From contig JAHJKP010000039.1 in the NCBI GenBank assembly GCA_018821985.1, forward strand, positions 62,001-126,000: 64,000 bases of DNA. The letters run 5' to 3'. The notes under the pieces were generated by a model that saw only the letters and a list, made by a program, of their open reading frames with translations, did not search any database and was not told the origin of the DNA. Every line of letters starts with the position of its first letter. Positions within the stretch are counted from its first letter, which is position 1. Of the stretch, positions 53,662 to 62,563 are shown one piece after another. Made by a program: the position numbers and the translations under genes. Source of the stretch: Pseudomonadota bacterium. Lineage in GTDB: Bacteria > Desulfobacterota > Desulfobulbia > Desulfobulbales > Desulfocapsaceae.

Positions 53662-55439
53662 AGATCTCCCTGCAAAAATTTGTCCCCGGCGAGAATGTCC
53701 GGATGATGGTCATTGCCACCTTTATAGGTCTTATGGCCGGGATAAGCATTATTGTCTTTCGAACCGTGGTCGAAGGAATGGAGAAATTTTTCCTTGAAGG
53801 CGGGAAAGAGTTGCTTGGCATCCACCAGGGGGGATGGCACCTGCTGCTCCTGCCCCTGCTCCCCATGACCGGTATGGTCCTGCTGATTCCGCTATCCCTC
53901 CTCTACCCTAAAGAGGTGAACGGCTACGGTTTCACAAAATTCCTGCGCAAAGTGAACCTGGAAGGCGGATATATCAAGGGAAGGACCATCTTTCTCAAGC
54001 TCATATCCACCGCCCTGACCATCGGCACAGGAAACTCAGCCGGCGTCGAAGGACCCATTGCCTCGATCGGTGGAGCCATCGGCTCACAGATTGGTCAATT
54101 TTCCAAAGTTTCCGGCGCCCGCATGAAGGTCTATATTGCCGCTGGTTGCGCCGGAGGTATTGCCGGTATCTTCAACGCTCCCTTGGCCGGCATCTTTTTT
54201 GCCTCAGAAATTGTCCTGCTGGGCACCTTTGAGATCTCATCTTTTTCCGCTCTGGTGATTGCCTCAGCCATATCCACAGTGGTCACCCGGGCCTGGTATG
54301 GCGAAAACCCGCTTTTTTCCATACCAGCTTACCACCTGATCAACCCCTTTGTTGAGCTGCCATTCTACACCATCATGGCCGTCGTCACCGGCCTGATCGC
54401 CGTCTTTCATATCCGGATTTTTTACTATATTCGTGACAAATACCGGCTTCTGCCCATCCATCCCCAGCTCAAACCGCTGACCGGGGCCTTTATTATAGGA
54501 TGCATAGGCATGGTCTATCCTCAAATCATGGGCAGCGGTTATTATTTTATCGAGTCAGTTATGAATGGCAACGGGACACTCTTCCTACTCCTAGCCCTCA
54601 TTTTCTTCAAGATTATAGCCACCGCCGTCACCCTTGGCTCAGGTGGGGCGGGCGGGGTCTTTGCCCCTGCCTTGTTTATCGGGGCGATGATTGGCGGCGC
54701 CTTCGGCCACGTGGCCAATATGCTGTTTCCCACCATGACGGCTGACCCGGGCGCTTACGCCACCGTAGGTATTGGCACATTTCTGGCCGCATCCACCCAC
54801 GCACCCATGACCGCCATTTTCCTGCTCTTCGAGATGACCGGCAACTACATGATCATCGTGCCGATCATGCTCACCTCCATTATCGCTACAATTGTCGCCA
54901 AAAAATTTAATAAAGACTCCATCGACACGGTTGATTTCACCCGCGAAGGTATTGACATCCACGAGGGACGCGAAACAGCGATCATGAAATCAATCCGTGT
55001 GGGCAAAGCCATCACCGAGGAGGTCGATTTTATCAGTGAAAAAGCCAACATCAATCACCTGCTGGAGATATTCCGCATGGCCAAAGGAGGATTTTACTTT
55101 CCAGTTGTTGATGACTCAGGGAAAATGACCGGAATTATCTCCATGCAGGATGTGAAAAATATTCTGCACAAGGCCGAAGAAGAACGGGTCTGTTACCTGG
55201 TGGGTGGAATATGCAGCAGGGACGTGATCATGCTCACACCCGATGACACGCTCTATACGGCCATGCAGCTCTTTGACATTAAAGGTATTGAAGAGATCCC
55301 GGTTGTTGAAGATCTGAATAATAAATGGGTGGTCGGCATGCTCAAGCGTCGGGACGTGATTGCGGCCTACAATCATGAAGTCCTGAAAAAAGGGATCAGC
55401 GAAAAGGCAGAAACAATCAGGATAACCTGTGGAGGTTGA
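53658..55439 (+). CDS. ClC-family chloride channel/antiporter with CBS pair
   Basis: 593 residues. The transport core has GTGNSAGVEGPIASIGG with the gating Glu, IAAGCAGGIAGIFNAPLAG and LGSGGAGGVFAPALFIG, the three signature ClC regions, and a dozen or so membrane segments. After about residue 440 two CBS domains follow (GFYFPVVDDSGKMTGIISMQDV and DTLYTAMQLFDIKGIEEIPVV), which in the family bind adenine nucleotides. The gating Glu suggests a proton-coupled exchanger or gated channel for Cl- or another halide/anion in the inner membrane. Confidence 0.92.
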   Translation: MKISLQKFVPGENVRMMVIATFIGLMAGISIIVFRTVVEGMEKFFLEGGKELLGIHQGGWHLLLLPLLPMTGMVLLIPLSLLYPKEVNGYGFTKFLRKVNLEGGYIKGRTIFLKLISTALTIGTGNSAGVEGPIASIGGAIGSQIGQFSKVSGARMKVYIAAGCAGGIAGIFNAPLAGIFFASEIVLLGTFEISSFSALVIASAISTVVTRAWYGENPLFSIPAYHLINPFVELPFYTIMAVVTGLIAVFHIRIFYYIRDKYRLLPIHPQLKPLTGAFIIGCIGMVYPQIMGSGYYFIESVMNGNGTLFLLLALIFFKIIATAVTLGSGGAGGVFAPALFIGAMIGGAFGHVANMLFPTMTADPGAYATVGIGTFLAASTHAPMTAIFLLFEMTGNYMIIVPIMLTSIIATIVAKKFNKDSIDTVDFTREGIDIHEGRETAIMKSIRVGKAITEEVDFISEKANINHLLEIFRMAKGGFYFPVVDDSGKMTGIISMQDVKNILHKAEEERVCYLVGGICSRDVIMLTPDDTLYTAMQLFDIKGIEEIPVVEDLNNKWVVGMLKRRDVIAAYNHEVLKKGISEKAETIRITCGG

Positions 55440-55550
55440 GGCTGATATCTTCTTGCATGCCATCATTTATTTATACAAACAATGACAAAATCATGGTAGA
55501 TGATTATTTAATTTACTGATTTAGATTCAATGCATACCTGCTCACAACAG

Positions 55551-55627
55551 GCGCTCGTAGCTCAGCTGGATAGAGCACCGGACTTCGAATCCGGGAGTCG
55601 GGGGTTCGAATCCCTCCGGGCGCACCA
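55551..55627 (+). tRNA. tRNA-Arg (anticodon TCG)
   Basis: A full cloverleaf: the acceptor arm GCGCTCG pairs with CGGGCGC, followed by A73 and an encoded CCA. D-arm AGCTCAGCTGGATAGAGC, anticodon stem CCGGA/TCCGG around CTTCGAA, T-arm with GGTTCGAATCC. It reads CGA and other CGN arginine codons depending on wobble. Confidence 0.95.
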
Positions 55628-55640
55628 ATAAAACAAAAAA

Positions 55641-55675
55641 AGCACTTATCGGACATTCCGGTAAGTGCTTTTTTT
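55641..55675 (+). terminator. terminator after tRNA-Arg(TCG)
   Basis: AGCACTTATCGGA pairs with TCCGGTAAGTGCT (one G-T) and is followed by a run of eight T. It also precedes the converging YcaO gene end. Confidence 0.85.
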
Positions 55676-55690
55676 ATTGTTCTGCTTTCA

Positions 55691-57436
55691 TTATTGCTTC
55701 CAGTTCTTCAGCTTGGCAAGGTGTAGTTTTTGATAGCCCTGCAGAAGTTTTTTATGTGTATTAAAACCCTCAAGACTCAAACCCGGGCTGTGCAAACCGT
55801 AAAAGAGTTCTTTTGCTTCGATAATATCCCTACAGGTTTGCAGAGTACTTCCACCATACATAAGCTGAAAACTGTCGACATAGTCAGCAAGTTGTCTTGT
55901 TGCATCGTCTCTCAGTTCCAACAGCACCCGCAGGCACTGATAATAGCGTGCGGCCTTGTCATCAAGCTGGTCAATATGCAGGCACCAGTTCACCCAGTCG
56001 ATGGCTTCACTGTTTTTAAGTGCAAGACACAACATGGCTTTTAACTCGCCAATACGTAAAGCGGCCCAGGTGGAATCAGGGTCAGGGGCCAAGCCAATAA
56101 ATTCAGCAACACCTTGAAGATCGTTATACCCTCCTTCATCGAGGCGATCGAGAAGAGACTGCCATTGGGCGTGATCAAGATTTTTCAAGGAGAGAATTTC
56201 TTTTCGAAACAAGGCTCCTTCGTTTTTATTATTCCAGATCAGATCGTCGACCGGATAAATGTCAGACATGCCGGGGACAATGATTCGGCAGGCATAAACA
56301 TTAAGATGGGTGAAATCTGAGATATAGATATCAAAGCCCATCTCATGAATCACATCACATAAAAAGCTGAATTCATCTTCGTTGTTTGCATCAAAATCCC
56401 AGTCAGAAAATTCATAATCCGCTTTATTTTTAAAGAAATCGTATGCCATCACACCGCTGGAATCGATAAAATGTGTTTCAAGATTATGGTGGTCGGCAAC
56501 TTCCTCGAGATTAAAACTGGGAGGCTGAAAAACGTCGAGTTGATTGAGCCCCCTCCCCTGTAGCAATTCCGTTACCGTTCGCTCCAATGCCACTTCAAAA
56601 TTTGGATGCGCCCCGAATGAAGAAAATACAGTGGCATTACCAGGATTGATGAGCGTAACGCTCATTACAGGGTAACGCCCACCCAGTGACGCATCGGCAA
56701 TACGAAGGTGATAACCATGTTGCCGCAGACTGTTCAAGGATTCTGTTATTTTTGGAAAGCGGGCAAGTACATCGTCAGGTACTTCAGGCAGGCAAATGCC
56801 TTCGCTGATAATTTTATTTTTAATGTAACGCTCAAACACTTCTGACAGACTTTGAACGCGAGCCTCGTAGGCTGTATTGCCCGCAGCCATCCCGTTGCTT
56901 ACATACAGGTTGTCGATAATGTTGACCGGAAACCAGATCGTCTCATTGTCACGCTGGCGTTGATAAGGGCAGGCACATATGCCACGTTCACCTGTGCCTG
57001 AGTTGGTGTCGAATATGGTCGAGGCACTGAACTCGTTTTCCGGGTCATAGTAGTGCCGGAGTTTTTCATCCAGCAGGGCCAGGGGAATCTTGTTGTTATC
57101 GCTCTGAAACCAACGTTCATCTGGATAATGAACAAATTCACCTTGGGAAAAATCTTCGCCAAGGTAGAAATCAGCAAAAAAGTAATTGCAACTTAAACGT
57201 TCAAAATATTCACCCAGCGCACTCGCCAGACAAGATTTTTTTGTGGTACCTTTCCCATTGGTATACATGAGTCCACAGTCTTTATCGCGGATATGTACAG
57301 AGTAAACGTTTGGTACCGGATTTAACCAGGAGGCTTCTTCAATATCAAAGCCTAAATCAACAAGTTGTCGCTGCATGGTTTCAATAGATGATTCCAATGC
57401 GGCATCTTTGCCTTTTATAAATGTCTCTTCGTTCAT
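55691..57436 (-). CDS. ycaO: YcaO cyclodehydratase-fold protein (E. coli YcaO type)
   Basis: 581 residues, very like the 586-residue E. coli protein over its length: [136 protein letters not shown]. YcaO-fold proteins activate amide backbones with ATP; the E. coli member affects beta-methylthiolation of ribosomal protein S12 with RimO. The ATP-contacting acidic and basic residues of the fold appear kept. The tail lacks the PxPxP end used by azoline-forming YcaOs, as in E. coli. It is single-gene, facing the tRNA-Arg terminator. No peptide precursor or RiPP genes are adjacent. Confidence 0.93.
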   Translation of the reverse strand: MNEETFIKGKDAALESSIETMQRQLVDLGFDIEEASWLNPVPNVYSVHIRDKDCGLMYTNGKGTTKKSCLASALGEYFERLSCNYFFADFYLGEDFSQGEFVHYPDERWFQSDNNKIPLALLDEKLRHYYDPENEFSASTIFDTNSGTGERGICACPYQRQRDNETIWFPVNIIDNLYVSNGMAAGNTAYEARVQSLSEVFERYIKNKIISEGICLPEVPDDVLARFPKITESLNSLRQHGYHLRIADASLGGRYPVMSVTLINPGNATVFSSFGAHPNFEVALERTVTELLQGRGLNQLDVFQPPSFNLEEVADHHNLETHFIDSSGVMAYDFFKNKADYEFSDWDFDANNEDEFSFLCDVIHEMGFDIYISDFTHLNVYACRIIVPGMSDIYPVDDLIWNNKNEGALFRKEILSLKNLDHAQWQSLLDRLDEGGYNDLQGVAEFIGLAPDPDSTWAALRIGELKAMLCLALKNSEAIDWVNWCLHIDQLDDKAARYYQCLRVLLELRDDATRQLADYVDSFQLMYGGSTLQTCRDIIEAKELFYGLHSPGLSLEGFNTHKKLLQGYQKLHLAKLKNWKQ

Positions 57437-57778
57437 TATTTCGTAGATTCCACTAATGGCAATAACTATTTACTTTTCACACAGATTATTCGGGAACAAG
57501 TCACACCATCCATCTTTGTGATGCAACCCTGGATATCTGTATTTGCCAACTATTATGCAGGGCCTCAACGCCATCTGCATCAAGATCCCACCTTCTCTGA
57601 GGTGGGTATTTTTCACCCATGACCCACAGGGCAAGTTCCAGTCAGCAGACCCGCTTTTCAAATCGATTTTCCTCAGAGGAACGACAGTGCTGGACGCAAT
57701 AAAAGCCGACAGCTGCGAAATGGTGAATGTGGCGCCTGGCATAGAAAGATAATTACTATCAAGTTCTGTCTGATTTGA
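57437..57778. other. intergenic stretch with transposase-like fragment
   Basis: Upstream of YcaO; holds the degraded fragment at 57575-57650 and a CCCACCT/AGGTGGG hairpin followed by TATTTTT at about 57588-57613, which lies inside that fragment and could be a chance terminator look-alike. Confidence 0.4.
57575..57652 (+). pseudogene. possible DDE transposase fragment
   Basis: The plus frame encodes IPPSLRWVFFTHDPQGKFQS, which recalls the strand around ..PIRWVLVRDPQGKF..QALL.. in a DDE transposase family common in anaerobes. About 25 residues are left and the frame continues into unrelated sequence. Weak evidence. Confidence 0.3.
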
Positions 57779-58225
57779 TTATACCATATGGCCGACAGTG
57801 ACGGTGGCAACAACAATATATCTTGCCAATTTACCGCTGAAAGTGAGCAAGGAGAATAACAAAAAATTCAGACGTAAGGAGCCACTTACAAGGCAAAGTG
57901 GATCGCCAATGATCGGTACCCAGGAGAGCAGAAGCGACCAGCAACCATATTTTCGGTAGAGAAGAACTGTCTTGTTGACTCTGGCCTCATCAATACGCAG
58001 GATCTTGGTTGCCAGAAATGAAGACCCCCAAAGTCCAATACAGTAGGTAGTACAAGCCCCCAGAAAGTTTCCCAAGGTTGCCACCACAACCACCTCTTCT
58101 ATCGGGTATGCCTGCAGGATCAGGGTAACCAACAACCATTCGGAGCCGAGCGGCAGAATGGTTGCCGCCAGGAAACTAATGACAAAGAGGGCCGTCAGAC
58201 TGTGTTGGAGGAGAAAATTGTCCAA
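57779..58225 (-). CDS. yqaA: YqaA-type DedA-family membrane protein
   Basis: 148 residues with four hydrophobic segments. PLGSEWLLVTLILQ, TLGNFLGACTTYCIGLWG and SWVPIIGDPLCLVSG are features of YqaA proteins, a short branch of the SNARE-associated/DedA (VTT) superfamily; the G(x)xx(D/E)P region is kept. DedA relatives flip or transport lipids or other solutes; the YqaA substrate is unknown. Confidence 0.85.
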   Translation of the reverse strand: MDNFLLQHSLTALFVISFLAATILPLGSEWLLVTLILQAYPIEEVVVVATLGNFLGACTTYCIGLWGSSFLATKILRIDEARVNKTVLLYRKYGCWSLLLSWVPIIGDPLCLVSGSLRLNFLLFSLLTFSGKLARYIVVATVTVGHMV

Positions 58226-58424
58226 AAATATTTCGCAGGAATATACTATAACTTACTTATAATATTAATCAAAAAAACTCTTAAGATACACAGCTAACAA
58301 CACCTGCTCCCGCTTACCGAGATGGAGACTAGAGGGAAATAGCAGAAACCACCTCTGACTGAATGTCTTTATTTTAACATGCATCCAGATTTTCGAGCTT
58401 ATAGAACCGGTATAGAACAGAACG

Positions 58425-58460
58425 AAAAGGGGGTTAAGTCATAACGACATAACCCCCTTA
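58425..58460 (-). terminator. terminator after tRNA-Arg(CCT)
   Basis: AAGGGGGTTA pairs with TAACCCCCTT around a 13-base loop and ends in TTTTC on the minus strand, eight bases past the tRNA end. Confidence 0.8.
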
Positions 58461-58467
58461 ATTGTAC

Positions 58468-58543
58468 TGGTGCCCACGGCGCGAATCGAACGCGCGACAC
58501 CAGGATTAGGAATCCTGTGCTCTATCCCCTGAGCTACGCGGGC
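58468..58543 (-). tRNA. tRNA-Arg (anticodon CCT)
   Basis: On the minus strand, acceptor GCCCGCG pairs with CGTGGGC (one G-T), then A73 and encoded CCA. The anticodon stem CAGGA/TCCTG encloses TTCCTAA with anticodon CCT. T-arm GCGCGTTCGATTCGCGC. It reads AGG. Confidence 0.95.
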
Positions 58544-58636
58544 AGAATAGATTTTTCAAACAGGTGGCATAATACCTGAGTTTATTGAAAACGCAATATT
58601 TTTCAGAATTACGGTTCCAGACAAAGCATCTGCCCT

Positions 58637-59902
58637 TTACACAGACTCACCGTCCAGAACTTCATTTCCCGAATAGGCATCATAATGGGTATGAGAGTTG
58701 ATAATGCAATTGCGTCCCACTATCAGGCCCGCAGGGACTACGGCCTCTTTGCCAATCAGGGTAATCCCGGTATAGAGATGAGTCGGTTGCTTTCGATTAG
58801 GGATATGATGATTGCTCCCCGAACCGACCACCGCGCCCGATCCCACATGAACCCGTTTATCAAAAATAGCAAGATCAACTGAAGCACCAGTATCCACCAC
58901 GCAATCGGCAAAAAGAATGGAATTTTTGACCACGGCCCCATGTTCAACCACCACCCCGGGGGCCAGGACTGAATTGATCACCGTTCCCTTGACGGTACAA
59001 CCTGCGGAGATCATGGAGCCTTTGACAACAGCCTCGGACCCGTAACGGGCCGGTGCCCGGTCAGCTCGCCGCTCTTCAGCCTCTACATTGGTTCGTATCC
59101 CCCATTTCTCAGGCGAAATTCCACTCTCCGGCTTCAGGAGATCCATATTGGCCTCCCAATACGCTTGGACCGTACCCACATCTCGCCAATACCCATAAAA
59201 GGGATAGGCGAAGACATTATCATTCTCAATAGCCCACGGCAGGATATGCATGCCGAAATCGACATCATCGCGATTTCTTGCCAGAGTATCCAGCAGATAA
59301 CGCCGATTAAAGACATAAATACCCATGGAGGCAAGATTGGTCCGGGGATTTTTGGGTTTTTCTTCCCAGTCAATTATCCGATTCTCGCTATCGATAACCC
59401 CGGCACCAAACTGATGAATTTCACTCTTGGAAACCACCATCATAGCCACGGTCACATCGGCCTTCTTATAACGATGATACTCAAGCATGGCATGGAAATC
59501 CATGTGGTAGATATGATCACCGGAAAGCAGCACCACCTCATCGGCTGGATTTGCCTCCAGAAAATCAATATTCTGCCGCACCGCATCCGCTGTGCCCTTG
59601 TACCAGTCAGAATCCTTAAAACCGGTGCGAGGAGGAAGGATCTTCACCCCGCGGCTCCGACCGGTGAAATCCCAGGCCTCACCCGTACCGATATGTTTCA
59701 TCAGAGAAAGTGGCTTATACTGGGTCAAAACCCCGACCTTTGTCAGCCCTGAGTTCATGACATTGCTGAGGCTGAAATCAATGATCCGGTACAGCCCGCC
59801 AAAGGGCACGGCCGGTTTGGCACGGCTCTGAACCAGGATATTCAAGCGACTGCCAACCCCGCCGGCCAACAACAAAACCAAGGCGTCTTGTCTCCAATTC
59901 AT
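58637..59902 (-). CDS. glgC: glucose-1-phosphate adenylyltransferase
   Basis: 421 residues from ATG 59902, with GAGAGGTGG before it, overlapping the stop of the paralogue upstream (ATGA). The nucleotide loop LLAGGVGSRL and AKPAVPFGG near the start, SGDHIYHMD, IDWEEKP and KPSNP-like PKNPRTNLASMGIYVF, GYWRDVGT and the left-handed beta-helix C-terminus (VVKGSMISAGCTV, VLAPGVVVEHGAVV, IIN) are those of GlgC. It makes ADP-glucose from ATP and glucose-1-phosphate, the first step to glycogen. It is the catalytic partner of a pair. Confidence 0.93.
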   Translation of the reverse strand: MNWRQDALVLLLAGGVGSRLNILVQSRAKPAVPFGGLYRIIDFSLSNVMNSGLTKVGVLTQYKPLSLMKHIGTGEAWDFTGRSRGVKILPPRTGFKDSDWYKGTADAVRQNIDFLEANPADEVVLLSGDHIYHMDFHAMLEYHRYKKADVTVAMMVVSKSEIHQFGAGVIDSENRIIDWEEKPKNPRTNLASMGIYVFNRRYLLDTLARNRDDVDFGMHILPWAIENDNVFAYPFYGYWRDVGTVQAYWEANMDLLKPESGISPEKWGIRTNVEAEERRADRAPARYGSEAVVKGSMISAGCTVKGTVINSVLAPGVVVEHGAVVKNSILFADCVVDTGASVDLAIFDKRVHVGSGAVVGSGSNHHIPNRKQPTHLYTGITLIGKEAVVPAGLIVGRNCIINSHTHYDAYSGNEVLDGESV

Positions 59903-61203
59903 CGTACCACCTCTCCGGCCGTCACTTTCTCTTTCCACTGCTCGGCAGGCAGATGGGGATCGATGGTGGCTCCTTCGCCAATGACCGTCCCTGGAGGGAT
60001 CTGATTATTCCAGCCGATCACCGTCACCGCTCCCGACATCCCAGGTTGCCGCGGCATTAGGCCGTCCTTGGCCGTCACCCGCGCGTCCTCCTCTCCTACC
60101 CTCGGTCCGACAGAGACTCCCGCACCAAAAACACTGTTCACATCGGCCACGACCTTGTTCAGAGAACAATTCTCGCCAATGACAGTATTAAAAAAGAGGA
60201 CAGACTGGTCCACCACCGCCCCCTTTTCCACTCGCACCCCAGGAAAGAGGATTGAATTCCGCACCTCTCCCTCAATCACACACCCATTATAGATCATACT
60301 GTTCTGGACAGTGGCCGTTTCCCTGACCAGAGTGGGCTGAACATCACAGATACCCCGATGGGCAAGGTTGGTTCGCACCCCCCATTTTTCCATATCAATC
60401 TTTGGATTTTCACCCAAGAGATCCATATTGGACTGCCAGTATTCTTCAATTGTTCTGGTATACCCCCAATATCCCTGATGTTTGTACCCATAAACCCGGC
60501 AGTTCTGCTCCATAAGCATAGGGATGATGTCCCGCCCGAATTCATAGGAATTCTTACCATGATTCTCCTCCAAGGCACGACAGAGGACCTCGGGCCGGAA
60601 ACACAAGACCGTGAGTGAGGCCCAACGGGACTGAGGTTCTACTGGTTTTTCCCAGTAGGAAAGTACCCTCCCCCCCCGCTCCCCGTCTTCATCATCGAGT
60701 GCCGCCACCCCGAAACGGTGGGCCTTATCCAAGGGCACCTGAATAAGACCGAGGGTCAGATCCGCCTTCTTTTCGTGGTGATAAGCGATCATCTTCCGGT
60801 AATCCATATTATAGATATGGTCTCCTGAAAGGATCAGGATCTCTTCCGGCTGATGATAGCGGACAAAATCAAGGTTTTTGTAAACAGCATCAGCAGACCC
60901 CAGATACCAGTCCGCGCTGTCCATATCCTTGAAAGGGGGAAGGATTGAGATGCCGCGATTGCGGCCGATCATATCCCATGCCGCTCCGGTACCGATATGA
61001 TTAATGAGGGAAAAACTCCGATATTGGCTGAGAATGGCAATCCGTTCAATACCGGAATTCATCAAATTGCTCAGGGCAAAATCGATAACCCGGCAGAATC
61101 CCCCAAAAGGCACGGCTGATTTCGGGCGATAACAGGTAAGAACGTCCAATTCATCAACCCGGCTGCCCGCCAGAATCATCGCAAGCGTGGAAGGTGTGTT
61201 CAT
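59899..61203 (-). CDS. GlgC/GlgD-like paralogue with altered nucleotide loop and 17-residue insert
   Basis: 434 residues, clearly homologous to its neighbour (PKSAVPFGGFCRVIDFALSN, SLINHIGTGAAWD, LSGDHIYNMDY, GYWGYTRTIEEYWQ) but with the ATP-binding loop AGSRVDELDVLT in place of AGGxGTRLxxLT. In the GlgC/GlgD family such a loop goes with a non-catalytic, regulatory subunit, so this may be a GlgD-like partner of 58637-59902. At about residues 376-392 the beta-helix is interrupted by TAKDGLMPRQPGMSGAV, exactly one 51-bp element (60023-60073); without it DARV would join TVIGWNN. It overlaps the next gene by four bases, so the subunits would be made in equal amounts. Confidence 0.88.
   Translation of the reverse strand: MNTPSTLAMILAGSRVDELDVLTCYRPKSAVPFGGFCRVIDFALSNLMNSGIERIAILSQYRSFSLINHIGTGAAWDMIGRNRGISILPPFKDMDSADWYLGSADAVYKNLDFVRYHQPEEILILSGDHIYNMDYRKMIAYHHEKKADLTLGLIQVPLDKAHRFGVAALDDEDGERGGRVLSYWEKPVEPQSRWASLTVLCFRPEVLCRALEENHGKNSYEFGRDIIPMLMEQNCRVYGYKHQGYWGYTRTIEEYWQSNMDLLGENPKIDMEKWGVRTNLAHRGICDVQPTLVRETATVQNSMIYNGCVIEGEVRNSILFPGVRVEKGAVVDQSVLFFNTVIGENCSLNKVVADVNSVFGAGVSVGPRVGEEDARVTAKDGLMPRQPGMSGAVTVIGWNNQIPPGTVIGEGATIDPHLPAEQWKEKVTAGEVVR
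60023..60078 (-). repeat. 51-bp element, single unit (locus B)
   Basis: One unit (60023-60073), with GTCAC at its start repeated directly after its end (60074-60078). It matches the unit at 63001 at 45 of 51 positions by my count. It keeps the host frame (17 codons). Confidence 0.85.
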
Positions 61204-61273
61204 TCTTCACCCATTAAAAGGAAAGGAATATTTTTCTCTTTAACACCAACTACTTCGCCATTAGCTTTGCCAA

Positions 61274-62296
61274 CTACTTCATATGACGGGTAGTAAGTCG
61301 TTTGAGAGTCAGAGAGGTAAACTCTTGATCTTCTGGTGCCAGATTTTTCAAGGGGACTTCTGCCCGGGCAGCCTCTTTATGCCCGCCTGCTGACCCAACA
61401 GCGCCAAAGATGCGAGTGGCAAGTTTTCCCGCATTCTTTCGATAACCGTCACAACGAAAGATCACAATCAGGCGTTCACCGTGGATACCAGAAACAAAGA
61501 CCCAGTCCACCTCATCAACATGATTAAGAAAGTCAGCAATAATCACCAGCACATCAGGACTGCGGACCTTGCCGACATGGGAATACAAACGCCGTTTTGA
61601 ATATTTCAGCTCTGCCAGTCCGGCAAAAAAATATTTGAGTTCAGAACGCCGGAGATCAGTAAGCTCAATCTTTCTCACCAGATTTCTATTGGCAAGGGTA
61701 AAGAGATAACGAAACGAGATCCCATCAGAAAGACGGGATTGTTTCTCAAAATTACGGGTATCCACCTTGATCCCGTAAAAAAGAGCTGTGGCCGTGGCCA
61801 CGGTGGGCTTAATGCGGGCTGCCCGCAGATACTCCACAAGCATGGAGGAGGCAGCGCCATAATCTGGCCTGATATCGACAAAATTAGCCTGACACTCACC
61901 AGTAAGTGGGTGATGATCAATCACGGCATCAAACTTGACCTTCTCAAAACAGGGGAGATGTGCTGGTTGTGAGTCTACCAGCACTTTTTTGCTGAAGGCA
62001 TCGAGCTTTACATTATTCCACCGCTCCAGAGGAATCTTTAAACGTTGAACCATGGCGATATTATTTAATCGCCGGATCTCGTTTGGGTGGGCGATAACCA
62101 CATTCTTCACCCTGTAGCGGAGCAACTGTTTAATCGCCATGGCGCAAGCCAGGGCATCAGGATCTGCGTTAATACAGACAAGGACCTCATCCTCTTTTTC
62201 AAAAATATTCCAGAATCCCTGTAAACGTTCTTTGGCTGTTCTAGGGGAAACACTCATGGTAGAGGAAGATGCGCCATTTTTTTGTTTTATCGCCAT
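61274..62296 (-). CDS. DHH-family phosphoesterase (NrnA-like)
   Basis: 340 residues. DHH motifs NADPDALACAMAI, KVLVDSQPAH, DAVIDHHP and the DHHA1 tail GSAGGHKEAARAEV are present; the first motif reads NADPD rather than the more usual H..PDGD. NrnA-type enzymes digest nanoRNAs and c-di-nucleotide products (pGpG, pApA) or pAp with Mn(II). A Ser-rich N-terminal extension of about 25 residues is likely disordered. Given the many c-di-GMP proteins here, a role in clearing pGpG is plausible. It stands between the GlgC pair and the RACE gene, all on the minus strand. Confidence 0.85.
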   Translation of the reverse strand: MAIKQKNGASSSTMSVSPRTAKERLQGFWNIFEKEDEVLVCINADPDALACAMAIKQLLRYRVKNVVIAHPNEIRRLNNIAMVQRLKIPLERWNNVKLDAFSKKVLVDSQPAHLPCFEKVKFDAVIDHHPLTGECQANFVDIRPDYGAASSMLVEYLRAARIKPTVATATALFYGIKVDTRNFEKQSRLSDGISFRYLFTLANRNLVRKIELTDLRRSELKYFFAGLAELKYSKRRLYSHVGKVRSPDVLVIIADFLNHVDEVDWVFVSGIHGERLIVIFRCDGYRKNAGKLATRIFGAVGSAGGHKEAARAEVPLKNLAPEDQEFTSLTLKRLTTRHMK

Positions 62297-62563
62297 TTAA
62301 ATATATCTAGTCCCGGGAGACTATGGTTTCCATACAGGTTATCAAAATAATTCAACTCATCCCTTATCATATCCAAGGATATCTTGGGAAATAAGGACCT
62401 TCGTTGAAAGGGTCAGCTTATCCATCCGACAGCTTCAATGCATACGAAAAATCTTATCGCAGCTACTCAACCAAGAACTGAACACCAACAAATCCATCTT
62501 CAACTATAGCATATCGCCAAAGAGGAAAGCAAGCCTGATGCACACTGATAAAACTCTCTGCCG

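Noticed and set aside
55691-57436. YcaO as part of a thiazole/oxazole peptide cluster
   Set aside because: The protein is the stand-alone E. coli type and no precursor peptide, dehydrogenase, protease or exporter genes are adjacent.
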